Shown in pieces: positions 18,265 through 26,183 of a stretch of 64,000 nt of DNA. How positions within the stretch are numbered: position 1 is the stretch's first letter; the number at the start of each line of letters is the position of its first letter. Location: assembly GCA_964351985.1 (NCBI GenBank), contig CAYGPR010000007.1:37876-101875 (forward strand), read 5' to 3'. This DNA is from Meishania sp964351985. GTDB taxonomy: Bacteria > Bacteroidota > Bacteroidia > Flavobacteriales > Flavobacteriaceae. The position numbers and the translations under genes were made by a program. The notes under the pieces were generated by a model that made no database searches, was not told the origin of the DNA, and saw nothing but the letters and a program-made list of their open reading frames with translations.

Positions 18265-18411
18265 TAGAAGACTTGATACACCTAGAATTGGTGGAAAAAA
18301 GTACTTTTATGGATTAAAAGGAAAACAGACAACAACCCATTGGCATATATACCGCCCTATACTTTGAAGAAATGATTTCCGACTTTTGGCAAGGCGTTTT
18401 AAAAGAGTAGC
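18265..18411. other. Unassigned stretch between the nuclease remnant and the kinase gene
   Basis: About 150 bases with no credible gene. Short open stretches exist in two + frames (one ends at 18367, another at the TAG of 18408-18410), but neither resembles a known protein, and they overlap each other. It could be the degraded 3' part of the nuclease or of another lost gene. Confidence 0.35.
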
Positions 18412-19392
18412 TTGAAAATGAAACACATAGACCTCGATATTCCGATTTTTGAATTGCAGGAATATATGCATCAAAACGATTGGTTGTTATCGAAAAATGA
18501 AGAAATACTCAGCGTAGAAAAACCCGGAGAGGGCAATATGAATGTGGTACTGCGTATAACAACGAACCAGCGTTCCCTCATTTTAAAACAGTCTCGGCCC
18601 TTTGTACAGAAATATCAACAGATCGAGGCCCCTTTAGACCGAATAGAAGTGGAACATGAATTCTATGAGGTCATACAAAATAGTGCCTTGAGTGCACATA
18701 TTCCCAAAATATGGGGATACGATAAGGAAGACCATCTACTATTACTTGAAGATTTGGGAAATTGTGAGGATATGACGAGCCTCTACCAGAAGCTAACCAT
18801 CGACAAAAAGGAACTGCAAAAGCTGATATTTATTCTTGGCTTGATACATCGTACAAAAGTTTCAAAAGACTTTCCCGACAACATCGAAATGCGAAAACTT
18901 AATCATCAACATATTTTCGTACTTCCCTTCATGGAGGACAATGGTTTTTCTTTGGATAAAATTCAACCCGGTCTACAAGAACTGTCCCTTTCTTATAAAA
19001 AGGATAGTACTTTGAAAAAAGTAGTTAAAAAAATAGGTGATCGTTATCTTTCGGAAGGCACAACCCTTCTGCACGGTGATTATTACCCCGGCAGTTGGAT
19101 GACCGAAACAAATAACCTATACGTCATTGACCCAGAGTTCGGTTTTGTCGGATTCGCTGAATTTGATCTCGGCGTCATGGTGGCGCATCTCATAATGGCT
19201 TCCGGCAAGAAAAAGTATTTGAAACGGATCTTGGCGCAATACGACGGAAAGGCCGATGAAAAATTGGTTGCACAAGTAGCGGGCATAGAAATTATGAGGC
19301 GCCTAATAGGGTTGGCGCAACTGCCAATGGAGCGCACCATCGAAGAAAAAAAATCGCTTTTGAAAAAAGGCTATAAAATGATTATGGCATGA
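18412..19392 (+). CDS. APH-fold kinase resembling methylthioribose kinase
   Basis: Cytoplasmic small-molecule kinase of the aminoglycoside phosphotransferase/choline kinase fold, 326 residues. The catalytic loop is LLHGDYYPGSW with Asp223, and the metal-binding block is VIDPEFGFVGFAEFDLG with Asp240. The HGDxxxGS and DPEF forms are those I associate with 5-methylthioribose kinase (HGDLHTGS and DPEF), whereas standard APH enzymes use HxDxxxxN and DxD. Its substrate is therefore likely a 5-deoxy-5-substituted ribose. The stop overlaps by 4 bases the ATG of the ADP-ribosylglycohydrolase gene, and a nucleoside phosphorylase and ArsM lie 4-6 kb downstream. A start at the second ATG two codons in is equally possible. 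Confidence 0.75.
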   Translation: MKMKHIDLDIPIFELQEYMHQNDWLLSKNEEILSVEKPGEGNMNVVLRITTNQRSLILKQSRPFVQKYQQIEAPLDRIEVEHEFYEVIQNSALSAHIPKIWGYDKEDHLLLLEDLGNCEDMTSLYQKLTIDKKELQKLIFILGLIHRTKVSKDFPDNIEMRKLNHQHIFVLPFMEDNGFSLDKIQPGLQELSLSYKKDSTLKKVVKKIGDRYLSEGTTLLHGDYYPGSWMTETNNLYVIDPEFGFVGFAEFDLGVMVAHLIMASGKKKYLKRILAQYDGKADEKLVAQVAGIEIMRRLIGLAQLPMERTIEEKKSLLKKGYKMIMA

Positions 19393-20684
19393 CTAAAAGA
19401 CTGATTTTATTTGGCCTACTTTCTTTTCTATCGGTTCTGGCGTGCAAAAAATCGAAGTCCGAAATTACGATTCCCTCTCCCGTAAAAATGGACTTTGTTT
19501 CTGACACACTTCAATTGAGTAGCGAAGCATACTACGACAAAGTTCTTGGCGCATTGGTAGGTTCGGCCATCGGTGATGCGATGGGCGCATCCACCGAAAT
19601 GTGGCATAGAAAAGATATTCAATTAAAATACGGATACATTACAGGTCTTACTGCGGCCGTTCGCGAACAGTCTCCTGAAGGCACCTGGGCGCACAATCTT
19701 TTGGCAGGGGCCACTACCGATGACACCCGATGGAAGTTTTTGATGGTTAAATATTTTGAACAGTCAAAAGGTAATGTGAACGCAGAAAATTTTGCCGACT
19801 TTATTATTGGCTATTATGAATCAGTGGCCAAGACGTTGGGAGACAAGGATATTTTGACTGACACCGATGCTGTGGACGATAAAATCGAAAAACTCGATTG
19901 GATCAAAGAATGGGCGCGAGTGGCCATGGCCTACAAAAAAGGAGATGCCGAATACCAAAAAGCTCAAAACCGATTTTACGGAGGAGAAATGTCTTGCGCC
20001 GGGCAATTATATACGCCCATGTTCGGCTTGGTTGCCAAGACACCTGAAGAAGCCTACAACACCGCTTACCAACACGCCATTTTTGATTTGGGATATGCAA
20101 AGGATATCTCGGCCCTCGTTGCCGCTATGACCCACATGGCCCTGAGGACCCAAAATATGGATTCCATTTTGAACATGGCCACTTTCGTTGACCCACAAGG
20201 TTATCAAAATAGTCGATTGGTCGGCCGTATCTCACATTCGGTAGCCGATGCCTCTATCAATAATGTACTCTCCGTTGAACGATTGGTCTTAAATGATACA
20301 TTGACCCGACAAGATTCGATACTTTTTAGGATACCGAACGGATATCCTGGAAATCAGAAAGACTGGGTCCGTCAAGAAATGGTAAATCAATTTTTGGAAA
20401 AAGATAAAAAGGCCATCGCCTTCCATGCTGGGGAAATATGGCAGATTTTGGTCACCGCACTCCAATTCGGGCACGGTGATTTTGAAAAGACACTACAATT
20501 TATCGTGAACTACGGCAGGGACAATGACACAGTGGCCGCGGTAGCTGGAATGATATTGGGAGCGAAAGATGGGTTTTCTAAGCTGCCCGTTGGTTTACGC
20601 ACCGAAGTGCTGCGGGTCAACAAAGAAGTCATTGGCATTGATTTAGAGGTTTTGGCGCGAGAAATGGCGGAGAACACCTATTGA
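19389..20684 (+). CDS. ADP-ribosylglycohydrolase-family lipoprotein
   Basis: Member of the ADP-ribosyl-glycohydrolase (DraG-like) family, 431 residues. The fold's metal and substrate blocks are visible: GALVGSAIGDAMGASTEMW (residues 53-71), GATTDDTRW (about 111-119) and the late DNDTVAAVAGMILGA block. An N-terminal signal ends SVLACKKS, so Cys19 is a likely lipid anchor and the enzyme would act in the periplasm or on the cell surface, which is unusual because most relatives are cytoplasmic. ATGA overlap with the kinase gene shows translational coupling. It converges on the GH32 gene. Natural substrates could be ADP-ribose conjugates or other ribosides; I cannot tell which. Confidence 0.8.
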   Translation: MTKRLILFGLLSFLSVLACKKSKSEITIPSPVKMDFVSDTLQLSSEAYYDKVLGALVGSAIGDAMGASTEMWHRKDIQLKYGYITGLTAAVREQSPEGTWAHNLLAGATTDDTRWKFLMVKYFEQSKGNVNAENFADFIIGYYESVAKTLGDKDILTDTDAVDDKIEKLDWIKEWARVAMAYKKGDAEYQKAQNRFYGGEMSCAGQLYTPMFGLVAKTPEEAYNTAYQHAIFDLGYAKDISALVAAMTHMALRTQNMDSILNMATFVDPQGYQNSRLVGRISHSVADASINNVLSVERLVLNDTLTRQDSILFRIPNGYPGNQKDWVRQEMVNQFLEKDKKAIAFHAGEIWQILVTALQFGHGDFEKTLQFIVNYGRDNDTVAAVAGMILGAKDGFSKLPVGLRTEVLRVNKEVIGIDLEVLAREMAENTY

Positions 20685-20685
20685 A

Positions 20686-20700
20686 GTGATTTAAAATCAC
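20686..20700. terminator. Short palindrome between convergent genes
   Basis: GTGATTTAAAATCAC is a perfect 7-bp inverted repeat around one base, starting two bases after the ADP-ribosylglycohydrolase stop and lying 10 bases before the end of the convergent GH32 gene. It is the only structure in this 25-base gap and may help end transcription, though it has no T-run. Confidence 0.3.
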
Positions 20701-20709
20701 CCATAATCT

Positions 20710-22275
20710 CTACCATATGCGCTTGACAAGATTGATTTCGAAATCTTTTAATTCGAAAGACTTTTGAGAGGTATTCATTATTTCCATCTTGTTATACTGT
20801 TCATTAGGAAATATCTGTGCCGTCATCACGTACTGCCCCTTATTGACAAAAACTTCGATGGATGATCGATCCATTAGAATACGAACTTCATATTCCCCAT
20901 TCGGTAGATTGGTTACGGGCATCTGCATTGTAGTGCCAAAGTCCTCTTGAAAATCGGTCTTGCCCGATCGACTTCGATCCAGCCTCAATAGTTGTTTTTC
21001 ACCATTCGAAATCAATATCAATTGCTCGTCGTTTTTATTTTTAAAGGTGATTTGAAAGTCTTTCGAGCTAGTTAAGAACTTTGTTTCAGATTGGTTGAAA
21101 TTTTCGAAGGTCTTTTCCACATTGGCTCCACCCTCGATGGTAACGGTCTCTTTCGACCCTGCTGTAATAATCTTATCCAGATTGGACAAAGGATAGTTGA
21201 TAAGTTCATACCTACCGTTTATCTTCTGCAAAGCTAATTTTCTGGGCAAGGTCGTTGCGCTTCGCCATTTTTCGGTAGGTGTATCCCGGGCATAGGTCCA
21301 ATTGCTCATCCATCCTATAAAAATTCGGTCTCCACCAGGAACATTATTATAGGTTACCCCGGCATAATTATCCGTACCCCAATCGATCCAGCGATTATCT
21401 TTCTGGTCGGAAGTAAATGTCGTTCCATCAAAGTCTCCGATAAAATATTGCGTGCCGCTACCTCCATTTGGTGCCCCAGGATTGATGCTGATCAAAAGCA
21501 CCCATTTCTCCTCCTCGGAACCCTCAACCTTTAATTTGAATAGATCGGGACATTCCCAAACCCCACCATGCGCTCCTTGATCTTTTCCGAATTCGCTCAC
21601 CTTTTCCCATGCTTTCAAATCAGGGGAATTCCAGATTTGAAGATGGTCACCCGCTACTAAGAGTAGCGTCCATACGTTTTCTTTATCGTTCCAAAAGACC
21701 TTGGGGTCTCTAAAATCTTTTATACCATCATTTCCGATTACGGGGTTACCTTCATATTTCGTCCATGTATCCCCATTGTCCGGACTGTAGGCAATACCTT
21801 GGGTCTGAAAATCGGTACGCCCCGCTTTTTCGCCTTCCATAAGATGATAGGTGAAAATGGCCACCAAAGGTGGATTACCTTCCGTTCCGAACCCTGAAGT
21901 ATTTGCTTCGTCAAGAACTGCACTTCCTGAAAAAATCAAACCGTGCTCATCTGGGAAAAGTGCGATGGGTTTATGCGCCCAATGAATCATATCGGAGCTT
22001 GTCGCATGCCCCCAGTGCATAGGCCCCCAAACTATATCTTCGGGATAATACTGGTAAAACAGATGATACACTCCATCGTTATACACTAATCCATTGGGAT
22101 CGTTCATCCAATTTTCTTCGGGAGAAAAATGAAATTGTGGACGGTAGGGTTCCGTATAATATTCAGTTCTTACTTCTTCCGCTACATCTTCAATTTTTTC
22201 AGGTTGTTTTTCTTTGCAGGCCATAGAAGCGAATAGTATACAGACAATTGGCATTAGGGTTTTCTTTAATTTCAT
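20710..22275 (-). CDS. GH32 beta-fructosidase (levanase/inulinase type), lipoprotein
   Basis: Glycoside hydrolase of family 32, cutting beta-fructosyl bonds of sucrose, inulin or levan. A lipoprotein signal ends FASMACKEK (Cys20). The five-blade propeller holds the catalytic set: nucleophile Asp59 in WMNDPNG, transition-state Asp190 in RDP, and acid/base Glu241 in WECPD. A C-terminal beta-sandwich follows from about residue 370. Its 521 residues fit. There is no SusC/SusD pair, fructokinase or sugar transporter nearby, so it is isolated from a normal fructan utilisation locus and interrupts the arsenosugar-type genes on the opposite strand. The exact polymer cannot be told from sequence. Confidence 0.94.
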   Translation of the reverse strand: MKLKKTLMPIVCILFASMACKEKQPEKIEDVAEEVRTEYYTEPYRPQFHFSPEENWMNDPNGLVYNDGVYHLFYQYYPEDIVWGPMHWGHATSSDMIHWAHKPIALFPDEHGLIFSGSAVLDEANTSGFGTEGNPPLVAIFTYHLMEGEKAGRTDFQTQGIAYSPDNGDTWTKYEGNPVIGNDGIKDFRDPKVFWNDKENVWTLLLVAGDHLQIWNSPDLKAWEKVSEFGKDQGAHGGVWECPDLFKLKVEGSEEEKWVLLISINPGAPNGGSGTQYFIGDFDGTTFTSDQKDNRWIDWGTDNYAGVTYNNVPGGDRIFIGWMSNWTYARDTPTEKWRSATTLPRKLALQKINGRYELINYPLSNLDKIITAGSKETVTIEGGANVEKTFENFNQSETKFLTSSKDFQITFKNKNDEQLILISNGEKQLLRLDRSRSGKTDFQEDFGTTMQMPVTNLPNGEYEVRILMDRSSIEVFVNKGQYVMTAQIFPNEQYNKMEIMNTSQKSFELKDFEINLVKRIW

Positions 22276-22326
22276 TTTTTTACGCTAAACGTTGTTCATA
22301 GGTAATTTCAAGTACCCCTAAAATAG

Positions 22327-22334
22327 TATCTTTG
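22327..22334 (+). promoter_or_regulatory. -7 promoter element TATCTTTG before the rhodanese gene
   Basis: TATCTTTG matches the TAnnTTTG consensus and lies 22 bases before the ATG of the rhodanese gene. It sits in the 81-base divergent gap with GH32. No good -33 TTG was found, so confidence rests on the -7 match and its position. Confidence 0.5.
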
Positions 22335-22356
22335 AGGCATTAATCAAGTACTTAAA

Positions 22357-22872
22357 ATGCGATTTCTTTTAACACTTGCACTGTTCTTTATTTTTTCGCC
22401 TTCGGTCGAAGCCCAAAAAAAAATGGACAAGACCTTAAAAAAATTCAATAAAGAGAGTGTTCCCTATATTCAGGTCGGGGAACTTTCCGCTAACAAAACA
22501 ACGCTACTGTTGGATACTCGGGAAAAAGAGGAATTCGAGGTTAGCCATCTTGAAGATGCCATTTGGGTAGGGCACAAGACCTTTGAAATCGATACCCTTC
22601 TAAAAAAAATTCCCCAAAAAGATAAACAGATTGTAGTGTATTGTTCCATAGGGGTTCGCTCTGAAAATATTGGTGAGAAACTACAAAAAGCAGGGTTTAC
22701 CAATGTGAAAAATCTCTATGGCGGTATATTCGAATGGAAAAATCGAGGCTACCCGGTATACAACGCTGACGGAATGGAAACGGAAAATGTGCATGCCTTT
22801 AGTAAGCACTGGGGGAAATTATTGACCAAGGGCGAGAAAGTCTACGGGCCGGCTGAAAAGGTAGAACAATAG
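22357..22872 (+). CDS. Exported rhodanese-like sulfurtransferase
   Basis: Single rhodanese domain of 171 residues with an N-terminal signal peptide (about residues 1-19, ending VEAQ), so it should act in the periplasm. The active-site loop is VVYCSIGVRSE with the catalytic Cys near residue 97, and the LLDTREKEEFEVSHLEDA block marks the N-terminal part of the domain. Rhodanese genes recur in arsenosugar gene sets of marine bacteria, and here it leads the + strand run of glycosyltransferase, phosphorylase and ArsM genes, 24 bases before the first of them. Transfer of sulfur or binding of arsenic by the Cys is conceivable but not shown. It is the likely first gene of the transcript started at 22327. 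Confidence 0.85.
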   Translation: MRFLLTLALFFIFSPSVEAQKKMDKTLKKFNKESVPYIQVGELSANKTTLLLDTREKEEFEVSHLEDAIWVGHKTFEIDTLLKKIPQKDKQIVVYCSIGVRSENIGEKLQKAGFTNVKNLYGGIFEWKNRGYPVYNADGMETENVHAFSKHWGKLLTKGEKVYGPAEKVEQ

Positions 22873-22896
22873 ATTGCTAGCTTCAAAAATTTCCTA

Positions 22897-23568
22897 ATGG
22901 GCATTATACTTCCTCAGAAAACCAATAAAGACCGTAAAACCGTTCACTACAGCCTAGTAGACTCCAAAAACCTACTCCTTATCTTTACGCGTAACCCTGA
23001 ATTGGGCAAATGCAAGACCCGATTGGCAGCTACCGTTGGCGACGAAACCGCCCTAGAAATCTATAAATTTCTATTGGCCCATACGGTAAAAATAACCTCA
23101 AATTTAACTGTAGCGAAGCAAGTGCACTACTCGGAACGTGTTCGAGAAAATGATATTTGGGACAATGTCATATATGATAAAAAACAACAGGTCGGAAATG
23201 ATTTAGGCGAACGAATGGCCTATGCTTTTCAAGAAGGATTTTCTTCCGGATTTGAAAAAATTTGCATCATCGGAAGCGATATGTTCAATTTGGACCAAAC
23301 GAATCTTGAGCAGGCATTTTTAGCACTTGATTCATCAGATTTTGTGATCGGACCGGCTACGGACGGAGGGTACTATCTTTTGGGAATGAAGGTTTTTGAG
23401 CCAAGCGTCTTTAAAAACAAAGATTGGGGCACTGATTCCGTTTTCCAAGACACGATGTCCGGTTTAAAAGAGTACCACATTCACTTGCTCGACAAAAGAA
23501 ACGATGTCGATGTATATGAAGATATTAAGGATGTTTCGGCATTCGAACCTTTTCTAAAGAACGTATGA
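22897..23568 (+). CDS. TIGR04282-type arsenosugar-associated glycosyltransferase
   Basis: Glycosyltransferase-like protein of the DUF2064/TIGR04282 family, 223 residues, with a nucleotidyltransferase/GT-A fold. Visible blocks are LLIFTRNPELGKCKTRLA (about residues 27-44), IIGSDM (near residue 127) and ATDGGYYLLG (near 148). The family name comes from repeated association with arsenosugar synthesis, and the second such enzyme (TIGR04283) and ArsM are close by. It starts 24 bases after the rhodanese gene and its stop overlaps by 4 bases the start of the phosphorylase gene. The first 22 residues before SKNLLLIF are longer than usual, so the true start could lie downstream. Confidence 0.85.
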   Translation: MGIILPQKTNKDRKTVHYSLVDSKNLLLIFTRNPELGKCKTRLAATVGDETALEIYKFLLAHTVKITSNLTVAKQVHYSERVRENDIWDNVIYDKKQQVGNDLGERMAYAFQEGFSSGFEKICIIGSDMFNLDQTNLEQAFLALDSSDFVIGPATDGGYYLLGMKVFEPSVFKNKDWGTDSVFQDTMSGLKEYHIHLLDKRNDVDVYEDIKDVSAFEPFLKNV

Positions 23569-24386
23569 GAATTACCCAAAAACAACTTGAAGAATCAGTA
23601 GCCTATCTACGAAACAAGGGTTTCGACCGACCCGAAATCGGAATTGTCTTGGGTACGGGACTAGGTAAATTGGCACATGAGATCGAGAATCCAATCGAGG
23701 CACATTACAACCATATTCCTTTTTTTCCGTTGGCTACGGTCGAATTCCATGCCGGAAAGTTGATCTATGGCACTATTGCCAGTAAAAAGGTCGTAGTTAT
23801 GGAAGGCCGTTTTCATTTGTACGAGGGGTATGATTTTTTGGATATCACCTACCCTATACGTGTCATGCATCTCTTGGGAATTCAGCATCTTTTCATTTCG
23901 AACGCCGCCGGAGCCATCAACCTCGATTACAAAAAAGGCGATATGATGTTGATCGAAGACCATATCAATTTACAGGGCGGATCGCCCTTGGCTTTTAAGA
24001 ACGTGGCCGAATTCGGAGATCGATTTGTAGATATGCTAGAACCTTACGACACAAAAATGCGTAAACAATTGAAAAGTATTGCGGAACGCGAAGGTATCAC
24101 ATTGAGAAGCGGAATCTATGCTTCAGTCGTTGGACCACAACTAGAGACCAAGGCCGAATATAGAATGTTGAAGATACTCGGTGCCGATGCGGTCGGAATG
24201 AGTACCGTACCCGAAGTAATTGTTGCCAATCATTTACGACTACCCATCGTAGCCGTTTCAGTCTTAACCGACGAATGCGACCCAGATAATCTACAACCTG
24301 TTAATATTCAGGAGATTATCGAAATTGCTGGCAAAACGGAACCTAAGATGATAAAACTTTTTACGGAGTTGATAAAAGAGATTTAG
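23565..24386 (+). CDS. Purine nucleoside phosphorylase (trimeric class I)
   Basis: Cleaves purine nucleosides with phosphate to base plus ribose-1-phosphate. The 273-residue class I trimer type shows GIVLGTGLGKL (residues 26-36), GRFHLYEGY (near 87), the GPQLETKAEY block with the purine-binding Glu, and GMSTVPEVIVANH. At the position of human PNP Asn243 the sequence has Asp236 (VLTDEC); Asp there is known to favour 6-amino purines such as adenosine. The gene overlaps the TIGR04282 glycosyltransferase by 4 bases. In this context the likely use is removal of adenine from a 5'-modified adenosine in arsenosugar or methylthioadenosine-type metabolism. General purine salvage is the alternative. Confidence 0.88.
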   Translation: MRITQKQLEESVAYLRNKGFDRPEIGIVLGTGLGKLAHEIENPIEAHYNHIPFFPLATVEFHAGKLIYGTIASKKVVVMEGRFHLYEGYDFLDITYPIRVMHLLGIQHLFISNAAGAINLDYKKGDMMLIEDHINLQGGSPLAFKNVAEFGDRFVDMLEPYDTKMRKQLKSIAEREGITLRSGIYASVVGPQLETKAEYRMLKILGADAVGMSTVPEVIVANHLRLPIVAVSVLTDECDPDNLQPVNIQEIIEIAGKTEPKMIKLFTELIKEI

Positions 24387-24436
24387 GCTGGATGCTAAAA
24401 AGCAAAACACCTTGCTTCGCGCGCCGAGCACCCAGC
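24387..24436. repeat. Nested inverted repeats between the phosphorylase gene and arsM
   Basis: GCTGGATGCT (24387-24396) can pair imperfectly with AGCACCCAGC (24427-24436), and inside it AAGCAA (24400-24405) and TTGCTT (24412-24417) form a second hairpin. It directly follows the stop codon. There is no T-run, so attenuation or mRNA 3' protection is as likely as termination. Confidence 0.4.
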
Positions 24437-24502
24437 GATTTTAGACCAAGTGAAACTACAAGTATCAATAACTTAATAACCAGTAACGATTAACCCACAT
24501 CC

Positions 24503-25468
24503 ATGAGCTATTTAGAAGCAACGAATGACCTGTACAAAGAAGCAGCCATTACTCCCGATGTCGGGTTATGCTGTACGACCAATCCGATTTGGCAGTTTCC
24601 GGGACTCTCGATTCCGAAAATTATGCAGGAAATGAACTATGGCTGCGGAAGCACGGTTTCGGCCCAAGACCTGGTTAACAATCCCAAAGTACTTTATGTA
24701 GGTGTTGGAGGAGGCATGGAACTCTTACAGTTCGCTTATTTTTCGCGTCAAAAAGGAGGCGTTACCGGGGTCGATGTGGTAGATGAAATGTTGGAAGCCT
24801 CCCGAAAGAATTTCAAGATTGCCGAAGACGAAAACGACTGGTTCAATAGTGAATTCGTTAAATTGGTCAAGGGTGATGCACTCCATCTTCCGGTCGAAGA
24901 TGAAAGTATCGATGTGGCCGCTCAAAACTGTTTGTTCAATATTTTTAAGTTAGACGACCTCAGAAAGGCCGTGGCCGAAATGTACCGTGTGCTTAAGCCC
25001 CATGGCCGATTGGTGATGAGCGACCCCACCTGTGAACAGCCTATGAACGAGACGCTGCGTAATGACGATCGCTTACGGGCACTTTGTCTCAGTGGCAGCA
25101 TCCCCATAAAAGACTATGTGAAGGTCTTGACCGATGCAGGTTTCGGAACTATAGAGATTCGCGCTCGAAAATCGTACCGTGTGCTATCACCGAACCACTA
25201 CCCGACCGACGAGCTGATCTTTATAGAGTCCATCGAAATAGCGGCGATAAAAGATCCCATGCCTGCAGATGGCCCCTGTATCTTTACCGGAAAAACTGCT
25301 ATTTATTATGGAGATGCCGAATATTTCGATGACCATATGGGTCATGTTCTAATGCAGAACCAACCCTTGGCAGTTTGCGATAAAACCGCCGTCGCTCTCG
25401 CAGATTCTAGTGAAGAAATTCATATAAGCGAAAGTACCTGGCATTATAACGGTGGTGGATGTTGCTAA
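24503..25468 (+). CDS. arsM: Arsenosugar-type arsenite methyltransferase ArsM
   Basis: SAM-dependent arsenic methyltransferase, 321 residues, converting arsenite to methylated, mainly dimethyl, arsenicals in the cytoplasm. The SAM-binding motif is VLYVGVGGGMELLQ near residues 69-82, followed by TGVDVVDEML and a VLKPHGRLVMSDP block. Candidate As(III)-binding cysteines are Cys23-Cys24 (GLCCTTN), Cys48 (YGCGS) and the Cys of DPTCEQP. The C-terminal 90 residues extend beyond a plain methyltransferase, and the protein ends in GGGCC. This form matches the ArsM found beside arsenosugar genes. No ArsS radical SAM gene follows it, although that is its usual partner. The start ATG lies 116 bases after the phosphorylase gene. 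Confidence 0.88.
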   Translation: MSYLEATNDLYKEAAITPDVGLCCTTNPIWQFPGLSIPKIMQEMNYGCGSTVSAQDLVNNPKVLYVGVGGGMELLQFAYFSRQKGGVTGVDVVDEMLEASRKNFKIAEDENDWFNSEFVKLVKGDALHLPVEDESIDVAAQNCLFNIFKLDDLRKAVAEMYRVLKPHGRLVMSDPTCEQPMNETLRNDDRLRALCLSGSIPIKDYVKVLTDAGFGTIEIRARKSYRVLSPNHYPTDELIFIESIEIAAIKDPMPADGPCIFTGKTAIYYGDAEYFDDHMGHVLMQNQPLAVCDKTAVALADSSEEIHISESTWHYNGGGCC

Positions 25469-25478
25469 AATTAGTTGC

Positions 25479-26183
25479 ATGGATATAAGGCTTCCCCGAA
25501 TAAGTATTATTATACCCGTTCTGAACGAGGAAAAAGCCATTGGCAAAGTGCTAACATTCCTTAAAGACAATAGCGGTACCGACACGATCAAAGAAGTTTT
25601 AGTAGTTGATGGAGGTAGTTCAGACGCAACCGTAGCTATTGCTCGCCGAATGGGGGCAGACGTCATTGAAACGTCGAAGGGTCGGGCAAAACAACTGAAT
25701 CATGGGGCAATGGTGGCCCAAGGCGAAATACTTTACTTTCTTCATGTTGATACACTGCCGGCAAAAAGCTTTGACCAGTTGATTTGCAACGCCGTCCAAA
25801 ATGGACATGAGGCAGGCTGTTTTCGCATGAAATTTGATAGTGAAAGTAAGTTCTTGGCCTTCTTTGCGTGGTTCACCAAGTTGAATTTCAAAGTATGTCG
25901 TGGCGGAGACCAATCACTGTTTATCACGAAAAGACTATTCGAAAAAACAGGCGGTTTCAACGAAAGCTATATAATCTACGAGGATAATGAATTTACCAAT
26001 AGGTTATATGGCTATGCAAATTTCAAGATCCTACCAAGACATGTCATCACCTCGGCCCGGAGATATAAAGAAAAAGGCGAAATCAAATTGCAATTTCATT
26101 TTGGAATGATTCACCTAAAAAACTACTTGGGTGCCGGACCTGAAAAGTTATATGATTATTACCGAAAGAAAATCGCCTACTAG
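25479..26183 (+). CDS. TIGR04283-type arsenosugar-associated glycosyltransferase (GT2)
   Basis: GT-A fold family 2 glycosyltransferase of about 234 residues. It opens with ISIIIPVLNEEKAIGK, then VVDGGSSDAT (the nucleotide-binding Asp), a FLHVDT block with the metal-binding Asp, and GGDQSLF. I prefer the ATG at 25479 because it puts the GT2 strand at the N terminus; an upstream GTG at 25452 would overlap the arsM end and add only nine residues. The family is named for co-occurrence with arsenosugar synthesis, where it is thought to add the sugar or aglycone. Its stop overlaps the stop of the convergent amidase gene by 4 bases. Confidence 0.87.
   Translation: MDIRLPRISIIIPVLNEEKAIGKVLTFLKDNSGTDTIKEVLVVDGGSSDATVAIARRMGADVIETSKGRAKQLNHGAMVAQGEILYFLHVDTLPAKSFDQLICNAVQNGHEAGCFRMKFDSESKFLAFFAWFTKLNFKVCRGGDQSLFITKRLFEKTGGFNESYIIYEDNEFTNRLYGYANFKILPRHVITSARRYKEKGEIKLQFHFGMIHLKNYLGAGPEKLYDYYRKKIAY

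Noticed and set aside
18107..18367. An 86-codon + frame after tRNA-Phe
   Set aside because: It overlaps the better supported nuclease remnant in another frame and resembles no protein.
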